Positions 46,488-55,267 of a stretch of DNA of 64,000 nucleotides are shown in pieces; positions within the stretch are counted from its first letter, which is position 1; every line of letters starts with the position of its first letter. Both the position numbers and the translations under genes were made by a program. Below the pieces are notes generated by a model. The model was not told the DNA's origin. It saw only the letters and a program-made list of their open reading frames with translations, and ran no database searches. The stretch is from NCBI RefSeq assembly GCF_003151075.1, contig NZ_CP029482.1, positions 992,001 through 1,056,000 of the forward strand, in the 5' to 3' direction. The stretch is from Pseudomonas sp. 31-12. Lineage in GTDB: Bacteria > Pseudomonadota > Gammaproteobacteria > Pseudomonadales > Pseudomonadaceae.

Positions 46488-47174
46488 GTGAGGCCGTTTG
46501 ATGTGGAATTGAGACTGAGTCTGTTCGGGATCAAACGCTCGATCAATCTGAGCGTTTTGGCCCGGCATCGAAATATCGCGGTGGTACTGGCCTCGGCATT
46601 GCTGGTGGTTCCGCTGACGGTATGGCTGTTGCAGCCCGCCGCGGTGCCGGACCTGGCCCATGGCAATGTGGCGGGCGCACGAATGTTGGAAGCCGAATGG
46701 GCCAAAGGCGACGTCATTGTGCTGGTCCGCCACGTCGAGCGCTGTGATCACTCGAAAGCCGCGTGCCTGAGCGGCAACGATGGCATTACCGATCGCTCGC
46801 GCAGCGTTGCGGTGAATGTCGGTGCGCGGTTCGAACAGTTGGGGCTGGACAAGACCGATATCTACAACAGCCCGATGGTTCGCACGTCACAGACGGCTGG
46901 CTACATGTTCAACAAGGTCGGCGTGGGCGAGGACTGGCTGGTGAGCTGCAAGGGCACGATGCTGCGTGATGCCCTGGCGCACAAAGTGGCAGGCCGCAAT
47001 TTGATTCTGGTCACCCACAGCGAATGCATGGCGCAACTTGAAAAAGACCTCAAGGTGTCGACCTCCACGCTCGGTTATGGCGCTTCGTTGTTTATCTCCG
47101 CCAAAAAACCTCTGACACCGCGCATGCTCGGCTTCATAGAAGCTTCCGACTGGCGTTCGGTGGCCACCCAATGA
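46488..47174 (+). CDS. Membrane-anchored histidine phosphatase family protein
   Basis: This 228-residue protein has one N-terminal membrane anchor (about 28-48, 'NIAVVLASALLVVPLTVWLL') and a periplasmic histidine-phosphatase domain. It shows 'VLVRHVERCD' (RHxE), 'IYNSPMVRTSQTA' and the late His in 'LVTHSECMAQ'. Relatives include Ais-type LPS-heptose phosphatases. The start is GTG 46488, with an alternative in-frame GTG at 46503. It lies 25 bases before a PAP2 phosphatase gene, so an envelope-lipid phosphate role is likely. Confidence 0.75.
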   Translation: MRPFDVELRLSLFGIKRSINLSVLARHRNIAVVLASALLVVPLTVWLLQPAAVPDLAHGNVAGARMLEAEWAKGDVIVLVRHVERCDHSKAACLSGNDGITDRSRSVAVNVGARFEQLGLDKTDIYNSPMVRTSQTAGYMFNKVGVGEDWLVSCKGTMLRDALAHKVAGRNLILVTHSECMAQLEKDLKVSTSTLGYGASLFISAKKPLTPRMLGFIEASDWRSVATQ

Positions 47175-47199
47175 ATTTTCCTCTGGATCAGGACGCACC

Positions 47200-48063
47200 A
47201 TGCTGACTTCTTCCCGCAATCGCTTTTATTGGGCGAACTTCGGTATCCCGCTGGCCTGCGCGGCCGTGGTTTTCCTGATGTTCGACATGACCAACATCGA
47301 CATCGCCTTCAGTAATCTGCTGTTTGATCCCGTCGCCCAGATCTTTCCCCTCGACAAGGTTCACTTCTTCGAGAAGTTGACCCACAAGTGGGCGCGGATC
47401 ATTCCGAACTGGACCGGGGAAATCGCCGTGATCGGCGCGATGCTGTCGTTTGTCTGGCCGTTGTTAAACGTTCAAAGGCATCCGCGTCTCGGCAGTTTCA
47501 TGGAACGCAGCAAAGCCACCCCGGTGCTCCGGTTTGCCTACGAGCATCGTCGCGATTTCCTGTTTGTGGTTGTCGCGTTCGCCATTTGCACCGGCGTGAT
47601 CCATTTCCTCAAGGCGCACACCAGCGTGTACTGCCCGATTGAAACGACCCTCTACGGCGGGAAAATGGCCCACATAGAGTGGTACGAAAACTTCCAGCTG
47701 TTCAAGGAAGCCGGTGACGGCCGTTGCTGGCCGGGCGGCCATGCTTCCGGCGGCTTCACCATGCTCGCGTTGTACTTCGTGGCTCGCCGCTACCGCTGGC
47801 GATACTCCAAAGCGCTGATGTACGGCGCGTTGCTGCTCGGTTTCGTCTACGGCACGACACGGGTCCTGCAAGGCTGGCACTACATGTCCCACACTTTCTG
47901 GGCCGGGATCTTCGTGTGGCTGGCGTGTTTGCTGACGGCGCTGGCATTTTACGGTCGAGCGCGGCTGGAAGTGCCGGTGCTGCAAAAGGCAGGCGCGCAG
48001 ACCGCTGAGCCGCTTACTGGTTTACAAAGTAGTAAGCCTGACGCCCCACCTTCATGGTCTTGA
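47200..48063 (+). CDS. PAP2-family lipid phosphatase/phosphotransferase
   Basis: This 287-residue inner-membrane protein has about six helices and the PAP2 tripartite motif: a K-rich site in 'HFLKAHTSVYCP', 'CWPGGHASGGF' (SGH-like, here G-G-H-A-S-G-G), and 'RVLQGWHYMSHTFWAG' (final R and H). It is similar to LpxE/LpxT-type enzymes acting on lipid A or undecaprenyl phosphates. Its 3' end overlaps the convergent glycosyltransferase gene by 50 bases. Confidence 0.82.
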   Translation: MLTSSRNRFYWANFGIPLACAAVVFLMFDMTNIDIAFSNLLFDPVAQIFPLDKVHFFEKLTHKWARIIPNWTGEIAVIGAMLSFVWPLLNVQRHPRLGSFMERSKATPVLRFAYEHRRDFLFVVVAFAICTGVIHFLKAHTSVYCPIETTLYGGKMAHIEWYENFQLFKEAGDGRCWPGGHASGGFTMLALYFVARRYRWRYSKALMYGALLLGFVYGTTRVLQGWHYMSHTFWAGIFVWLACLLTALAFYGRARLEVPVLQKAGAQTAEPLTGLQSSKPDAPPSWS

Positions 48064-49453
48064 GCACTTTCAAGGGCGCGGTTGGTTCGGTTTCACCGGA
48101 CATGACCGCCACGTTGGAGGGCGAGGCCGCCAGAAACTCATGCAGCTGCGCCTCGGTGTCCAGGCCCTTGAGCACTTGCCGGGTATAGAACACGCTGGCG
48201 CCGCCGACCCGTTCGTTGGCCTGGAACAGGGCGACGTGTTGTCCATTGGCTTGCATCGTTTGAATCTGCTCGGTCAGCGGCATAAACGACAATTTGCGGT
48301 CCGCGTGGGGCAGCGCCCATTGAGCGGCGGCCAGGTAGCTGCCGATCACCAGCATGATCATGCCAATCGCCACACCGCGTCGATGCCGTGCGATGTGCCC
48401 CAAAAGGTTCGAGGCCCCTTCGCGCATCTTCAGCCGCTCGAACAGAACGCCCGCATACTCCGCCGCAATCACCGCCGCCGCAGGCGTCATCGACATGAGA
48501 TACACCGTGCGCTTGCTCGACGCCAATGTCAGCATCACAAACTGCGCCACGATCCACAGGGTGAAAAACAGCAAGTAACGATTGGCCATCAGGCGTTTGC
48601 GAAAATGCCACAGCCCCAGGTACACCAGAATATTCCACGGCAGAAACGCCTGGGGCAGCTTGGTCAGGTAGTAGTAGTACGGTTCGTAATGCCCGGCCTC
48701 GACAAAGGATCCACTGAAGCGCCCGACACTGTTGGTCAGCAGCACTTCCCCCACGGCCTGCGCGCCACCACGCTGGTACAGCACGGCGAGCCAAATCATC
48801 AGCGGGATCAATCCAGCCAGTGTCAGTAAACCGGGACGCAACCAGTCACGGATTTTCAGGCGCCTGTCCATCAAGGTCTCGGCCAGCAGATAGGCGAAAA
48901 TCACCACGCCCGGCATCGCCAGGCCGAGGACGCCTTTGCTCAGTGTGGCGATAGCGATTCCCGAGGCGAACAGCAGCGCGTTGCCGGGCGTCGATTGACG
49001 TTGCCCCTGAAAGAACGCCAGCAACGCCAGGGTCACGCCGAGGGCGAGTAACGCGTCTTCACCGACGCCGCGCACGTTGCTCCAATAACTGGCCATGGTT
49101 GCCAGAAAGATTCCCGCCGTCCAGGCAATCGCCTTGGGCCGGCCGAACCGCCGCAGCATCGCGTACAACAGCATCACGCTGAACAGCCCGGCGAACGCCG
49201 AGGCCAGTCGCACCGCCCACGGCGTGCCGCCAAATGCACGGATGGCGCCGGCATCGAGCCACAAGCTCAAAGGTGGTTTTTCCAGAAACGGTTCGCCGAA
49301 CAAACGGGGCGTTACCCAGTCGTTGTCCAGGTGCATCTGCATGGCGATCCCGGCCACCCGGGCCTCGGTGGACCCTTGCAGTTGATGATTGCCCAAGGCA
49401 AAGAAAAACAGCATGGCGGCAAGCAGAAACAGTGAAGTGGCGGGACGCGACAT
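48014..49453 (-). CDS. ArnT-like PMT-family glycosyltransferase
   Basis: This 479-residue membrane protein of the PMT/ArnT family has about 12 helices. The first periplasmic loop holds 'GSTEARVAGIAMQMHLDNDW' (catalytic-loop acid E) and 'PRLFGEPFLEKPPLSLW' (EKPPL signature). It should transfer a sugar from a polyprenyl phosphate donor to an envelope lipid such as lipid A. No arn operon genes surround it, so the donor sugar is unknown. It is convergent with and overlaps the PAP2 gene by 50 bases. Confidence 0.85.
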   Translation of the reverse strand: MSRPATSLFLLAAMLFFFALGNHQLQGSTEARVAGIAMQMHLDNDWVTPRLFGEPFLEKPPLSLWLDAGAIRAFGGTPWAVRLASAFAGLFSVMLLYAMLRRFGRPKAIAWTAGIFLATMASYWSNVRGVGEDALLALGVTLALLAFFQGQRQSTPGNALLFASGIAIATLSKGVLGLAMPGVVIFAYLLAETLMDRRLKIRDWLRPGLLTLAGLIPLMIWLAVLYQRGGAQAVGEVLLTNSVGRFSGSFVEAGHYEPYYYYLTKLPQAFLPWNILVYLGLWHFRKRLMANRYLLFFTLWIVAQFVMLTLASSKRTVYLMSMTPAAAVIAAEYAGVLFERLKMREGASNLLGHIARHRRGVAIGMIMLVIGSYLAAAQWALPHADRKLSFMPLTEQIQTMQANGQHVALFQANERVGGASVFYTRQVLKGLDTEAQLHEFLAASPSNVAVMSGETEPTAPLKVLKTMKVGRQAYYFVNQ

Positions 49454-49537
49454 AGACTTCTGGCTTCCGGGAAGGTGGACCGGGAAGCCCGAGCATAAGG
49501 GGCAAATGCTTAATGAATTGTGAACAGCCGCGAAGTA

Positions 49538-50125
49538 TTACGAGAGACGTCTGGACCAGCGCTGTTCCGGGGCTTCAAAGCGATCATTGATCAACGCCGT
49601 CAACACGTGATCCTGCCAGCGCCCGGCGATACTCAGGTAAGCCTTGGCGTAGCCTTCACGTTCAAATCCCAGACGCTCCAGCAACCGTGCGCTGCGTTCA
49701 TTGCCGGGGATGTAATTGGCCATGATCCGGTGCAGTTTCTGCTCATCGAACATATAGCCGATGGCCGCTTCCAGCGCTTCCTGCATCAAGCCCTGACCTT
49801 GATGGGATTCGTCGATGTGGTAACCCAGATAACACGCTTGAAACGCCCCGCGAGTGATGCCGCTGAAATTGCAGGCGCCAATCATCTGGCCGTTGTCCGG
49901 GTCCAGCAACGCGAAATGCACCGCGAGGCCTGCCTGGAACGCGCTGGCTTGCACTTCAAGGCGCGGACGGATGTTTTCAGGGCTGTGGTAATCGGTGGGG
50001 CGAATCGGCGACCAGCGGGCGAGATGCCTTTGGTTGCGCCGGTAGAAGTCGCTTTCCAGTGCTGCCTGTTCAGGGTCGAGCACCGCCAGCGTCAAGCGTT
50101 TACAGGGCATGGACAACAGCGGCAT
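49538..50125 (-). CDS. RimJ-type GNAT N-acetyltransferase
   Basis: This 195-residue GNAT protein of the RimJ/RimL group has 'KRLTLAVLDPEQA' at the start, 'ACYLGYHIDESHQGQGLMQEAL' (acetyl-CoA pyrophosphate loop, QGQGLM) and 'HRIMANYIPGNERSARLLERLGF'. It likely N-acetylates a ribosomal protein (S5-type Ala), by family. The start at 50125 follows GGAGC; a methionine five residues later is possible. Confidence 0.83.
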   Translation of the reverse strand: MPLLSMPCKRLTLAVLDPEQAALESDFYRRNQRHLARWSPIRPTDYHSPENIRPRLEVQASAFQAGLAVHFALLDPDNGQMIGACNFSGITRGAFQACYLGYHIDESHQGQGLMQEALEAAIGYMFDEQKLHRIMANYIPGNERSARLLERLGFEREGYAKAYLSIAGRWQDHVLTALINDRFEAPEQRWSRRLS

Positions 50126-50182
50126 AGGGCGCTCCGTTTCGGGGGGATCGTCGCGCAAGCATTGCGTGGTCAGCGGAAAAAC

Positions 50183-51205
50183 TCAAACCGCCAAGGGCAA
50201 TGTCACGATAAAGGTGCTGCCTTTGCCGTCACCGTCGCTATTGCCAATCACAGTGCCGCCATGGGCTTCCACCAGTTCGCGAACCACAGTCAGGCCAATG
50301 CCCAGGCCTGCTCCGTTGAAGCCGACGGCATGCACGTCTTGCACAAACGGCTCGAAGATAAACGGCAGTGCCTGGGCGGAAATACCGATGCCGTCATCAC
50401 AAATGCTCATCTCCAGCACGTTGTCATTGGCCCTGGCCGACAACGTGACATGGCCCCCCGCAGGTGTGTACTTGGCCGCATTGCCCAGCAGGTTGCCGAG
50501 AATCTGCGTGAGCCGCACCGGGTCGCCGTCCACCAATAACGCGCAGGTGGGCAGTTCGGCGGTGAAATGCAGCTGCCGGGTGTTCAACAAAGGGCGGCAC
50601 ACCTCGATGGCCTCGTGGATAATTTGCACGATGTCGACGATCCGGCAATCGAGGCGCAGCTTGCCGGTGCTGGCGCGGGACACGTCGAGCAAGTCATCCA
50701 CCAGCCGCGTCATGTGCCGCACCTGGCCCTCGATCAATGCCTGCATGCGCGGCAACTCTTCACTGGGCACCCGCACCAGGCGGCCGGCGATCATGCTGAT
50801 GGGCGTCAGCGGGTTGCGCAGTTCATGGGCGACCGTCGTGAGGAGGTTGCGTTGCTGCGCCAGCATGTGTTCAGCCGAGGCTTGCAGGTTTTGCGCGCTG
50901 AGGGCGGCGATCACCAATTGTGCGTTGGCCTCGCGCATCTCCAGGAACAGCCGCTGCTCTTCTTGTGATCGATGGGGTTTTTCCGCATCCGATTGCGCCA
51001 GCAGAATAGCCAGCACCAGTTGCTGGTTGGCTTCGACCAATTGTTCAATTTGCTGGGCGTCCACCAGGCGGTTATTGGTATCGTTCAATTCCTTTTTCAG
51101 CGCCGCCAGCACCGCACGCGCTTCCACGGTCTTCTGGCCGAGCAGGAACAACTCACGAGCGGCGGTGGCCATCGTTTGTGCGTTCGTGCCATTGGCCTCG
51201 GTCAT
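50183..51205 (-). CDS. Soluble sensor histidine kinase of the KaiC-like operon
   Basis: This 340-residue histidine kinase has no transmembrane helix. Residues 1-110 are helical and coiled-coil-like. H127 is in the HisKA box 'TVAHELRNPLTP', with ATP-binding N box 'LGNLLGNAAKYT', 'CDDGIGIS' and 'GAGLGIGLTVVRELVEAHGG'. No receiver is encoded nearby. It begins 10 bases after the stop of the KaiC-like gene, so the kinase is probably controlled by that ATPase or by the small first protein. Confidence 0.87.
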   Translation of the reverse strand: MTEANGTNAQTMATAARELFLLGQKTVEARAVLAALKKELNDTNNRLVDAQQIEQLVEANQQLVLAILLAQSDAEKPHRSQEEQRLFLEMREANAQLVIAALSAQNLQASAEHMLAQQRNLLTTVAHELRNPLTPISMIAGRLVRVPSEELPRMQALIEGQVRHMTRLVDDLLDVSRASTGKLRLDCRIVDIVQIIHEAIEVCRPLLNTRQLHFTAELPTCALLVDGDPVRLTQILGNLLGNAAKYTPAGGHVTLSARANDNVLEMSICDDGIGISAQALPFIFEPFVQDVHAVGFNGAGLGIGLTVVRELVEAHGGTVIGNSDGDGKGSTFIVTLPLAV

Positions 51206-51214
51206 GGTCCTGGT

Positions 51215-52672
51215 TTACACCTCGTCCTTGTTGATCTGCCGGGTAGGCCGGCCCCCTAGTAACCCTTCTTGATCCGGCAACATCTCGCCGATCTGCAGAC
51301 CTTTATCGTCGATGCGGTACAGGCGCAACTCATCGGAATGGGCGCTGGCCCGAACCTTGACCACCGCCATGATGCGCAACAAGCGACTCTCTACTTCAAT
51401 ATAGCGTTGGACGATGATGGCGTCGGTGAGAAATGCCGTGCCGTATGGGCTGAAGCGCAGGTCGGTGTAGCGGTCTTCCAGTTCCGAGGTCATCAAGACA
51501 CTGACGCCGATGCTGGTCAGTGCCGTGACCATGCGCGACAGCGATTCACGGAAGTCTTCGCGGAAGGTCGGTGCCAGCGCCAGTTCGAAGCCCGACAACG
51601 AATCGATCACCACCCGGGTGGCTTTCAGTCGGCGGATCTCGCTGAGCAGCAACTGCACGATTTCGTCGATGGACAGGTCCGGCGCGCGGCTGTCCACCAG
51701 GCCGACTTGCCCGCTCTCGATCAGTCCCGCAAGGGCGGCATTCTGAGTGTGATTAGGCCGTTGCTCGAACACCGCGATCACGCCGGTCTCGCCATTGCGC
51801 GCGCCTTCGGCGAGGAAGGTTGACGCCAGGATGCTTTTGCCCGAGCCCGACGGCCCGGCGACCAGCAAGGAATAGCCACGGGGCAGGCCACCACCGAGCA
51901 TTTCATCGAGCTGCGGCACCCCCATTTTCAGGCGCTGAATCGGAAACTTCAGTGGCGCTTCAACCCGGTTGAGTGGGGGCGGCGCGAAGACCTTGATGCC
52001 GGAGGCGGCGATACGGAAGGTGTGCAGCCCCGGCAACGTCGGCTGGCCGCGCATCTTCATGATTTCCATCTTGCGCACCATGGAGTTGCGCTGGACGCTC
52101 TGGCGCAGCCAGATCAGGCCATCGGCCACGGTGAAAATCGGGTTGGTGTCGGTTTCGGTGAAATATTCGCCAATCAGGAAGGTTGTCGCCTGCCAGGTGG
52201 TCATCAACATGCCCAGTTGCTGAACGAACTGCGGCAGGTTGTTGTTGGGGTTGTCCTGGGTCTGGCTGGCCAGCACCACGGAGCGGAACGAGTCGACGAA
52301 CACCAGCGCCGGTGAGTGAGCCTCTACCTCGCTGATAATCCGTCGCAGCACCTCGTCCAGATTCCCGGCCAGGGTGTCGGTGGACAGGTTGATATAGCGA
52401 ATCGACTGATTGATCGCTTCGCTGTCGAAAAAATCGAATTGCTGCTGATAGCGCAGCATCTTCAGCGGCGGCTCCCCCAGCACGGTGAAGAACAGCGCCG
52501 GACGTTCAGGCGTTGCCAGGGCGAACATCATCTGGTGCGCGAGGGTGGTTTTGCCGCAACCGGGAGGGCCTGCGATCAGGTTGAACGAAAACTCCGGCAA
52601 ACCTCCGCCCAGCACCTCGTCCAGTCCTGGCACGCCGGTGGCCAGACGGTTGATAGTCACTTTGGTGCTCAT
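51215..52672 (-). CDS. KaiC-like double-domain ATPase
   Basis: This 485-residue tandem RecA-fold protein has CI Walker A 'GPPGCGKTT' (35-43) and CII 'GPSGSGKS' (273-280). Compared from memory with cyanobacterial KaiC, the CI catalytic Glu pair is replaced by Leu-Gly (65-66), and CII keeps one Glu (E303, 'VFEQ'). The Ser-Thr autophosphorylation pair corresponds to A413-F414 ('GTAFLTDAII'). It is thus an ATP-binding switch but probably not a canonical clock protein. The start overlaps the upstream small gene (ATGA), and a histidine kinase follows. There is no KaiA or KaiB. Confidence 0.85.
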   Translation of the reverse strand: MSTKVTINRLATGVPGLDEVLGGGLPEFSFNLIAGPPGCGKTTLAHQMMFALATPERPALFFTVLGEPPLKMLRYQQQFDFFDSEAINQSIRYINLSTDTLAGNLDEVLRRIISEVEAHSPALVFVDSFRSVVLASQTQDNPNNNLPQFVQQLGMLMTTWQATTFLIGEYFTETDTNPIFTVADGLIWLRQSVQRNSMVRKMEIMKMRGQPTLPGLHTFRIAASGIKVFAPPPLNRVEAPLKFPIQRLKMGVPQLDEMLGGGLPRGYSLLVAGPSGSGKSILASTFLAEGARNGETGVIAVFEQRPNHTQNAALAGLIESGQVGLVDSRAPDLSIDEIVQLLLSEIRRLKATRVVIDSLSGFELALAPTFREDFRESLSRMVTALTSIGVSVLMTSELEDRYTDLRFSPYGTAFLTDAIIVQRYIEVESRLLRIMAVVKVRASAHSDELRLYRIDDKGLQIGEMLPDQEGLLGGRPTRQINKDEV

Positions 52673-53103
52673 GGCGAATTTTCCTGCGAAGGGGTGTCGC
52701 TCAAAGAAGGTTCCCACATGCCACGAAGCAAGCGTTCGGTGAGCGAGGGTCCGATGAGCGTGGACAGCAGTTCGTAAAAGGTCGTCAGCAACACTTCACC
52801 GAAAAACAGCGCATCGGCGTCGCTTTGCTCAACAATTACGGACTTGAGGGCCGCCATGTCCATGCCGGCCGGCACTTTGTCGCGGGTGCTGGCTAAACGC
52901 GGATGAGTAATGGCGCACAGGTGGAGGCTGCGGCGATAAAGCGCGGCAACCCCTTGCTGGCCGATGATGGGCGTGAGGGCTACTTCCATATCCCGCAAGG
53001 TTGAAATGATCGCTTGGGCGATCCTTGCGATGTCAGCGTCGGGGCCAACACGGTGCGCCAGAGAAGCAACGATCTGACGGCTCTCTTCGCTTTGCGTGGA
53101 CAT
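52669..53103 (-). CDS. Small helical protein, first gene of KaiC-like operon
   Basis: This 144-residue cytoplasmic protein is predicted to be mostly alpha-helical, with no domain I can name. It has 'ARIAQAIISTLRDMEVALTPIIGQQGVAALYRRSLHL' (read in parts) and a C-terminal helix 'FYELLSTLIGPSLTERLLRG'. ATGA overlap with the KaiC-like gene implies a physical or stoichiometric partnership. It takes the position that KaiB often holds in other operons but shows no thioredoxin-like KaiB pattern. Confidence 0.75.
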   Translation of the reverse strand: MSTQSEESRQIVASLAHRVGPDADIARIAQAIISTLRDMEVALTPIIGQQGVAALYRRSLHLCAITHPRLASTRDKVPAGMDMAALKSVIVEQSDADALFFGEVLLTTFYELLSTLIGPSLTERLLRGMWEPSLSDTPSQENSP

Positions 53104-53223
53104 GGCTAACTGATATCTGATGAACAGACATCGATGGTACACCCAATAAGGTGGCTGGACGTGATTTGCAACAGTTCCGGGGAAGGTATTGGGTTATGGG
53201 CCGCCGCTCATCAATCAAAAGGC

Positions 53224-53249
53224 AAAAAAAAGCCCGCGGGAGGGCGGGC
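53224..53249 (-). terminator. Intrinsic terminator of the DUF2252 gene
   Basis: On the minus strand GCCCGC-CCTCCC-GCGGGC is followed by eight T (53224-53231). It lies downstream of the gene ending at 53346 and before the KaiC-like operon. Confidence 0.9.
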
Positions 53250-53345
53250 AAACCGTAGTTTCTTGAATGAGCGAGGGCAATGTACCGGCTGGAGAGGGTT
53301 GATGGGGTGAAGAAAAATTCATATGGATGGACCCGCGTTGCCCGC

Positions 53346-54752
53346 TCAGGGCAAATGATCTGCCGCAAAGTCTGCCTCGGAGCGAGCTTGTAACCGGCCC
53401 GTACGGCAGGCTTGCTGGAATCGCTCAAAGTCTTGCTCATTCTGCGTTGCATAACTTTTCGCATACTTGAACAGCGCGTCCGCCAGTGCATCGCTCTTGC
53501 CGATGTAACCGCTGATCTGCGCGGCCTGTCCGGACGATTTGGCATGTGCGCGGGCGAGGGCGCGACCACAGACGCGTCCATACGCGGCGAAGGTGTCCGC
53601 ATCGAAAGTCTCGAGTTCTGCCGAAATTTTCATGTCGCGCAACTGCCGCACGTAGAAGTGTCGACCGCCGGGGCCGGTGGTCCAGCCGAGAAACAGGTCA
53701 CTGGCCGACTGCATCAACCGTTGACCCTCGACCACCCGCTGACCGTTATGCCGCACTGTTGATTTTGTCTTCACGTAGTCGGCCAGTACCGAGCGCCGTG
53801 CTTCCTTGAATTGCAGGAACAGCGGGAACGCCTGATCATCAGTCAGCAAGGCCACCAGACAACGGGTACCAACACTGCCGACGCCCACCACTTTGAACGC
53901 CATGTCCTGAACGTGAAAACGTGAAAACAACGCTCGACGGTCAGCCTGCAGCGTGCCTGGATACTTGCGCATGAAGGCGTCGTAGATCGGTCGCCAATCC
54001 GAGTGGAGCAGCCAGTCATCGTCGGCATTCAGCAATGTGGTTTTTTTGTGCATGTGGAAAATTTCCGGCAGGTCATCGCGAATGATCAGACAGCCATCAG
54101 CGTCACGCTCGCTGATTTTCGGCAGCAGTTCGGCGTGCGAATGACCCTCGGCCTTTTCGATGGCACGCTCGATATGCTCCAGCGTTTTTTTGTTCGCCTG
54201 CTTGCGCAGGTCGTCGTAACGGATGGATTCGTACCAGGTTTCCAGGGAGCTTTGTTCGGCGCACTCGAGCATGGTTTTCTGATAGGCGCTGACCACGTCG
54301 CGGCAGACCGATTCTTCGACCGTTTCCCCATGACGCAGATCGCGGGCAGCCACCACGATACTTGTCACCAGCCGTTTGATATCCCACTCCCAGGGGCCGG
54401 GATGGACCTCGTCGAAGTCGTGGACGCCAAACAACAGATTGCGTTCGGGCGTGGCGAACCCGCCGAAATTCATCAGGTGGCAATCGCCGCAGATCGGCGA
54501 GGTCAGGCCCATATTCGGCGTGGAGGCCAAGTCGTGGGCCTGCAAAAGCGCGGTGCCGCGATAGAAGCTGAAGGGGGAGACGAGCATGCGGCCGTAGCGG
54601 AGTTCGACCAGGGATTTGATTCGGCCTTCGCTGGAGGCTTTGATCAGCGGGAGTGGGTCGCGGTTTGTTTTGCCCGTGGACGCTTGAGCATTGCGGGGGC
54701 AATTCTTGCGGGCATTTTTGCCTTGCTTCAAGCGGTCTTTTAGGGTGGTCAT
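53346..54752 (-). CDS. DUF2252 family protein
   Basis: This 468-residue cytoplasmic protein of the DUF2252 family has a kinase-like fold. It has a basic N-terminal tail ('KDRLKQGKNARKNCP'), then 'FYRGTALLQAHDL', 'ICGDCHLMNFGGF', 'FDFDEVHPGPWEWDIKRL' (written here from 'VHDFDEVHPG') and 'KVVGVGSVGTRC'. 'GDCHLMNFG' and 'DFDE' resemble the catalytic and metal loops of aminoglycoside phosphotransferase-type enzymes. Its function is unknown. It is monocistronic, with its own terminator. Confidence 0.85.
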   Translation of the reverse strand: MTTLKDRLKQGKNARKNCPRNAQASTGKTNRDPLPLIKASSEGRIKSLVELRYGRMLVSPFSFYRGTALLQAHDLASTPNMGLTSPICGDCHLMNFGGFATPERNLLFGVHDFDEVHPGPWEWDIKRLVTSIVVAARDLRHGETVEESVCRDVVSAYQKTMLECAEQSSLETWYESIRYDDLRKQANKKTLEHIERAIEKAEGHSHAELLPKISERDADGCLIIRDDLPEIFHMHKKTTLLNADDDWLLHSDWRPIYDAFMRKYPGTLQADRRALFSRFHVQDMAFKVVGVGSVGTRCLVALLTDDQAFPLFLQFKEARRSVLADYVKTKSTVRHNGQRVVEGQRLMQSASDLFLGWTTGPGGRHFYVRQLRDMKISAELETFDADTFAAYGRVCGRALARAHAKSSGQAAQISGYIGKSDALADALFKYAKSYATQNEQDFERFQQACRTGRLQARSEADFAADHLP

Positions 54753-54864
54753 GGGAGCTCTTTTGGAAAGTGTTTTGGGCGTATGCGGGTTGAGTGTAGA
54801 AGGAGCCTACTGAGTCGACAGAAAGTTACAGTTTATGAAACCTTCTGTTGAGTCATCAGCCTCA

Positions 54865-54920
54865 GCGATGTTCTGTTTACGTAACATTCGGCTCCCAATG
54901 TCACGTATACGGAACATCGC
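54865..54920. repeat. Long imperfect inverted repeat (23-base arms)
   Basis: Bases 54865-54887 and 54898-54920 pair at 20 of 23 positions around a 10-base loop. The arms include 'GTTTACGTAACAT' and 'ATGTCACGTATACGG'. It is located between the DUF2252 gene start and the terminator of the next gene. It could be a cruciform-forming operator, a small mobile-element remnant or part of a transcript. I see no further copy in the window. Confidence 0.6.
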
Positions 54921-54939
54921 ACTCATTAAACTCAAAAAA

Positions 54940-54972
54940 GGCACCTGCGATATTCTCGTCAGGTGCCTTTTT
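54940..54972. terminator. Bidirectional intrinsic terminator
   Basis: GGCACCTG (54940-54947) and CAGGTGCC (54960-54967) form an 8-base stem with a 12-base loop. T5 follows on the plus strand and A6 precedes it (T6 on the minus strand). It ends the small minus-strand gene at 54975 just 3 bases after that gene's stop. Confidence 0.9.
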
Positions 54973-54974
54973 CG

Positions 54975-55232
54975 TTACATCGACGAAACCTGCGCCTGCA
55001 ATCTTCGCCCGACCACATCCATCAAATCGCAGCCATCGCGCAGCGAAGTCACCAACACCCGCGCCAGTTCAATGTGAACCCCCTCGTTCACAGCAAAACT
55101 CTCCAGCAATTGAGTCACCGTGCGAATTCGGTAAGCCGCAGTTTCGTGCAATACGTCCAGCGGTGCTTCAGTGTCGATCAGCAGCGACGCGATGGTGCAG
55201 TCGATGCCGGTGACAGGCATGTATCGATCCAT
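54975..55232 (-). CDS. Small protein of unknown function
   Basis: This 85-residue hypothetical protein is largely helical: 'LDVLHETAAYRIRTVTQLLESF', 'HIELARVLVTSLRDGCDLMDVVGRRL' (in parts). It has no signal peptide or catalytic motif. Minus-strand position directly downstream of a DUF6124-like gene suggests that the two form a pair, as I recall for other Pseudomonas genomes. It is followed by a strong terminator. Confidence 0.7.
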   Translation of the reverse strand: MDRYMPVTGIDCTIASLLIDTEAPLDVLHETAAYRIRTVTQLLESFAVNEGVHIELARVLVTSLRDGCDLMDVVGRRLQAQVSSM

Positions 55233-55267
55233 GACAAAACCTCCATTTGGTAAAAGAGCGCGACCAC

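Noticed and set aside
52669..53103. Small first gene of the KaiC-like operon as KaiB
   Set aside because: It is longer than KaiB, all-helical in appearance, and lacks thioredoxin-like strands.
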